This document shows, piece by piece, positions 6,506 to 8,015 of a DNA stretch of 8,015 bases. Location: positions 1 through 8,015 of the forward strand of contig CAZRBG010000119.1 of NCBI GenBank assembly GCA_964598225.1. Reading direction: 5' to 3'. Below the pieces are notes generated by a model. It ran no database searches. It saw nothing but the letters and a program-made list of their open reading frames with translations, and was not told the DNA's origin. The position numbers were made by a program, and so were the translations under genes. Positions within the stretch are counted from its first letter, which is position 1. The number at the start of each line of letters is the position of its first letter. The stretch is from SG8-4 sp964598225. Lineage in GTDB: Bacteria; Planctomycetota; Phycisphaerae; Sedimentisphaerales; Anaerobacaceae.

Positions 6506-6673
6506 GAAGTGCCATTCGGGTGCGTACCTAGTTTCTCTCAAAACTTACTTCTTGATTCCGCGGAAAAACCCCTTGTGACATGCACTGGCGCTATCAAAAA
6601 CGAGGGTGTTTTGCCGGTTTTCATGGGTTTATCAGCGGAATCACTTCTTAAGGTCTGACCCGAATGGCACTTC
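6506..6673. repeat. Nested inverted repeat (168 bases) overlapping the IS4-like element end
   Basis: GAAGTGCCATTCGGGT at 6506-6521 is perfectly complementary to ACCCGAATGGCACTTC at 6658-6673. Inside, TGATTCCGC (6553-6561) pairs with GCGGAATCA (6635-6643), and AAACCC (6566-6571) with GGGTTT (6625-6630). The right outer arm coincides with the end of the internally deleted IS at 6655-7130. The left arm may thus be the end of a second, otherwise lost copy in opposite orientation. No coding sequence is supported between the arms. Confidence 0.55.
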
Positions 6674-7007
6674 GAGCAACTTTACGTAAGATCGCCACAA
6701 AGACGGACAACGGCACACGTTTGCGGGCCTGGCAATAGGCGCTGGCGTCGGGAGAGATGCGTCGGCCCGACTTGACGGCCTGCTCAGCCGCCACCGTGGC
6801 CACAGCCTCCCGGCACGGCGATCCGGGGTGCAGAACTTGAATCAAAAAGGCCCAGAAGGTCAGGACCGGATTCCAGATCCGATCCCGCCAGCGGTAGCCT
6901 TCGGCCATCGCCAAAATATCTTCAGGCGAAAGAAAATCTGCCACCTGCGTAAGACGGCCCCACAAATCGTTCTTGAGAAGTTCTCGGTAATAAGCTATCC
7001 TTGCCAT
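6648..7007 (-). pseudogene. IS4-family transposase, N-terminal fragment
   Basis: The 119-residue frame starts MARIAYYRELLK and contains the IS4 N-terminal domain: GRLTQVADFLSPEDILAMAE, YRWRDRIWNPVLTFWAFL, PGSPCREAV and ISPDASAYCQARKRVP. Full members have around 400 residues with a DDE catalytic core; none of that core is present here. The last residues (SAIRVRP) are translated terminal inverted repeat and flanking DNA. The start at 7007 is supported by a very strong AAAGGAGG (7021-7014) six bases upstream; the upstream ATG at 7073 has no such site and would read through the leader. The fragment cannot transpose itself but could bind ends or serve as a substrate for a related transposase. Confidence 0.85.
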
Positions 7008-7130
7008 CGTTGGCCTCCTTTCTGCTTGAGTTAATCTGTCAAATGTCAACCAAACAATATAAAGGAGGCCCATTTGTCAACCCCTTGACTCACAAAGAGT
7101 TATCGCCTATCTTCATGCCATTCGGGACAG
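6655..7130 (-). mobile_element. Internally deleted IS4-like insertion sequence
   Basis: The ends are CTGACCCGAATGGCA (6655-6669, plus strand, inward) and CTGTCCCGAATGGCA (7130-7116, minus strand, inward), matching at 14 of 15 bases. They enclose only the transposase promoter region and its first ~115 codons, about 476 bases in all, against roughly 1.4 kb or more for a full IS4-family element. The transposase frame runs straight into the low-coordinate repeat, so the central and C-terminal coding region was lost. No target-site duplication is obvious, so the exact ends are uncertain. Confidence 0.55.
7012..7070 (-). promoter_or_regulatory. Leader of the IS4-like transposase with a ribosome-binding site that can be sequestered
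   Basis: On the minus strand GGCCTCCTTT (7070-7061) is perfectly complementary to AAAGGAGGCC (7021-7012), which is the Shine-Dalgarno sequence of the transposase fragment. The 39-base loop holds two TTGACA boxes (7049-7044 and 7042-7037), and another TTGACA sits just upstream (7080-7075). A transcript entering from outside the element would contain both arms and hide the ribosome-binding site. One starting inside the loop would not. Insertion sequences such as IS10 and IS50 limit read-through expression in this way. The -10 box is not certain. Confidence 0.5.
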
Positions 7131-7463
7131 TCACCCTTTTCTGTCACCGTAAATAGGTGGCTGTCCGTAGTTTCTTGTTAGATTCCTATACGTGCTTAGG
7201 TACAATAATAGTTCTTAGATCAATTTCAGATTTCCCATTTACTATCAAGACCGCTATTTCTGCACGTTTGGGTATTATTTCTGAGATACCCCTGCTAAAT
7301 TCGAGCACCATAATACCAAAATCACAGCGCATTTTCAGCAAATTTCCGATAAATATCGGACGAACTGTCGCATGATACATAAGAAAAGGAGCGTAACTTG
7401 CAGGGCGCGCCAGTGTAAAGGCTTATAAATAAGCTACTTACAGTTAAATAGTGGGGTGCTCGC
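7131..7463. other. AT-rich gene-free spacer with a short perfect hairpin
   Basis: No gene is supported in this 330-base stretch. Overlapping frames at 7157-7375 (plus) and 7186-7380 (minus) have no ribosome-binding site or recognisable product. GACAG and CTGTC flank the bases next to the IS end (7126-7145). AGGTGGCTGTCC (about 7156-7167) resembles RAYT-associated end motifs. TCCGATA (7345-7351) and TATCGGA (7354-7360) form a 7-bp stem with a two-base gap. The segment is AT-richer than the genes to the left. Confidence 0.35.
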
Positions 7464-7820
7464 TTACAATACTGTGCATCCATGCCTCATTACATAACTC
7501 CAGAACTGTTGCCAACGGCCCGCAGTGAGCTTCAATGTTCGCAAGGCCAGAACGCAGCTTGCTCCGGCTTCTTTCCACCTCGATCCAGAAACACACATTC
7601 GTTGCTTAACCACTGTTTTGCAGGCAGCCTCCGTTACACCGCTGCCAATAGGGAGATTATGCTTCAAGTGTTTCGTGTAACTCATCCTGTTCTTGTTATT
7701 TGTATAATATCCTATGACCTTACGCAGTTCTTCGTTACGTTCAATGAAATTCTTGCTGTCGAGATTGGACCTTTGAAACTCCAGTTCCTTTAGAAGTCGT
7801 CCTGCGGTTCCCTGTTTGGG
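7464..7820 (-). pseudogene. ISKra4-family transposase, C-terminal fragment
   Basis: The minus-strand frame is open from 7820, where it meets a stop inside a tandem repeat, to TAA at 7466-7464, giving 118 residues. The last part is typical of the ISKra4-family C-terminus: VIGYYTNNKNRMSY, LPIGSGVTEAACKTVVKQRM, GSRWKEAGASCVLALRTLK and WQQFWSYV. The glutamate in GVTEAACK is a candidate for the third acidic residue of the DDE triad. The N-terminal two thirds are missing, and homology ends at the GGTTATCC array, so the truncation coincides with the repeat. The internal ATG at 7685 has no role of its own; the meaningful text extends about 45 residues before it. Confidence 0.8.
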
Positions 7821-7862
7821 TTATCCGGGGTTATCCGGGGGTTATCCGGGGGTTATCCGGGG
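7818..7862. repeat. Tandem array of four GGTTATCC units with G-run spacers
   Basis: TTATCC begins at 7821, 7831, 7842 and 7853, giving spacings of 10, 11 and 11 bases. The intervening G-runs grow from three to five bases. The last unit runs directly into GGGGACACC. The same GGTTATC word appears inverted at 7937-7943 (GATAACC) beyond the other arm, so the array looks like local duplication of one end of the inverted repeat. Confidence 0.85.
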
Positions 7863-7943
7863 ACACCTTACCTATTTCTTGACTGTTCGGGGACACCTTA
7901 CCTATCTCGGTGACGAATTAAGTAAGGTGTCCCCAGATAACCC
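7850..7943. repeat. Inverted repeat with duplicated left arm (RAYT-type GGGGACACCTTAC end)
   Basis: The left arm 7850-7871 and right arm 7922-7943 are complementary over 22 bases with one mismatch. A second left-arm copy, GGGGACACCTTAC at 7889-7901, is perfectly complementary to 7922-7934. The two left copies are part of an 18-base direct repeat, CGGGGACACCTTACCTAT at 7858-7875 and 7888-7905, period 30. The right arm with its flank, GAATTAAGTAAGGTGTCCCC, is a sequence type commonly found just outside RAYT transposase genes. No such gene is visible before the window ends; 7944-8015 is AT-rich and shows nothing else. Confidence 0.75.
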
Positions 7944-8015
7944 AAAGAACGCTGATTTGACCTTGAGCAGCATTTCGTGTAGTGACAATATTTTATTTTT
8001 TATCCTCTTTTTCCC

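Noticed and set aside
7157..7380. Opposed short frames of 64-72 residues in the spacer
   Set aside because: AT-rich sequence with no ribosome-binding site, no recognisable motif and equal openness on both strands.
7818..7905. CRISPR array
   Set aside because: Repeat units of 10-11 bases with only G-run spacers, and an 18-base direct repeat present just twice; no unique spacers and no cas gene.

Overview
The window looks like an accessory, repeat-rich stretch of a Planctomycetota genome, probably class Phycisphaerae. This is inferred from the gene types: a Tat-exported Gfo/Idh/MocA oxidoreductase, a secretin-like protein joined to a pilin-type 'NVLFNDGHVEF' segment, and planctomycete-style REP-associated transposase sequences. 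No taxonomic marker such as rRNA is present. Base composition is mosaic: the first 600 bases are visibly GC-rich, the middle is moderate, and the last 1.6 kb is AT-richer.

Layout. A REP-associated tyrosine transposase (RAYT) gene (116-640) has a strong promoter so close to the ATG that its mRNA should be leaderless. Its 3' end runs into the remains of a secretin-like gene (about 601-1899) that has lost its own start. A 160-base gap with a compound hairpin leads to a large Gfo/Idh/MocA protein (2059-3840) carrying a C-terminal extension that is not part of that fold. A convergent small cupin gene (3984-4256, minus) follows. Between the cupin and the divergent comM/yifB gene lies a 110-base quasi-palindrome (4289-4398). 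At its centre are two head-to-head REP-like hairpins, each preceded by GTAG, and it ends five bases before the comM start. comM (4404-5930) is complete and is followed by an unrecognised 126-residue protein (5970-6350).

From 6351 to the end the window is a graveyard of mobile DNA. There is a 16-bp inverted repeat at 6506/6658, an internally deleted IS4-like element whose transposase ribosome-binding site can be sequestered by an upstream complementary arm, and a gene-poor spacer. An ISKra4-like transposase tail (7464-7820, minus) is cut off exactly at a tandem array of GGTTATCC units. That array runs into direct and inverted GGGGACACCTTAC repeats of the kind found beside RAYT genes.

How it works together. 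The cellular genes (oxidoreductase, cupin, comM, small protein) do not form an obvious pathway; only comM and the small protein are likely to be co-transcribed. The unifying theme is RAYT/REP-type and IS-type DNA shaping gene boundaries: truncating the secretin gene, rewriting the cupin/comM intergenic region and filling the right end. I see no defence system, CRISPR array, RNA gene or phage module. The observations most worth following are the REP-pair element fused to the comM leader, the Gfo/Idh fusion with its altered EKP motif, and the tandem/inverted repeat cluster near 7818-7943.
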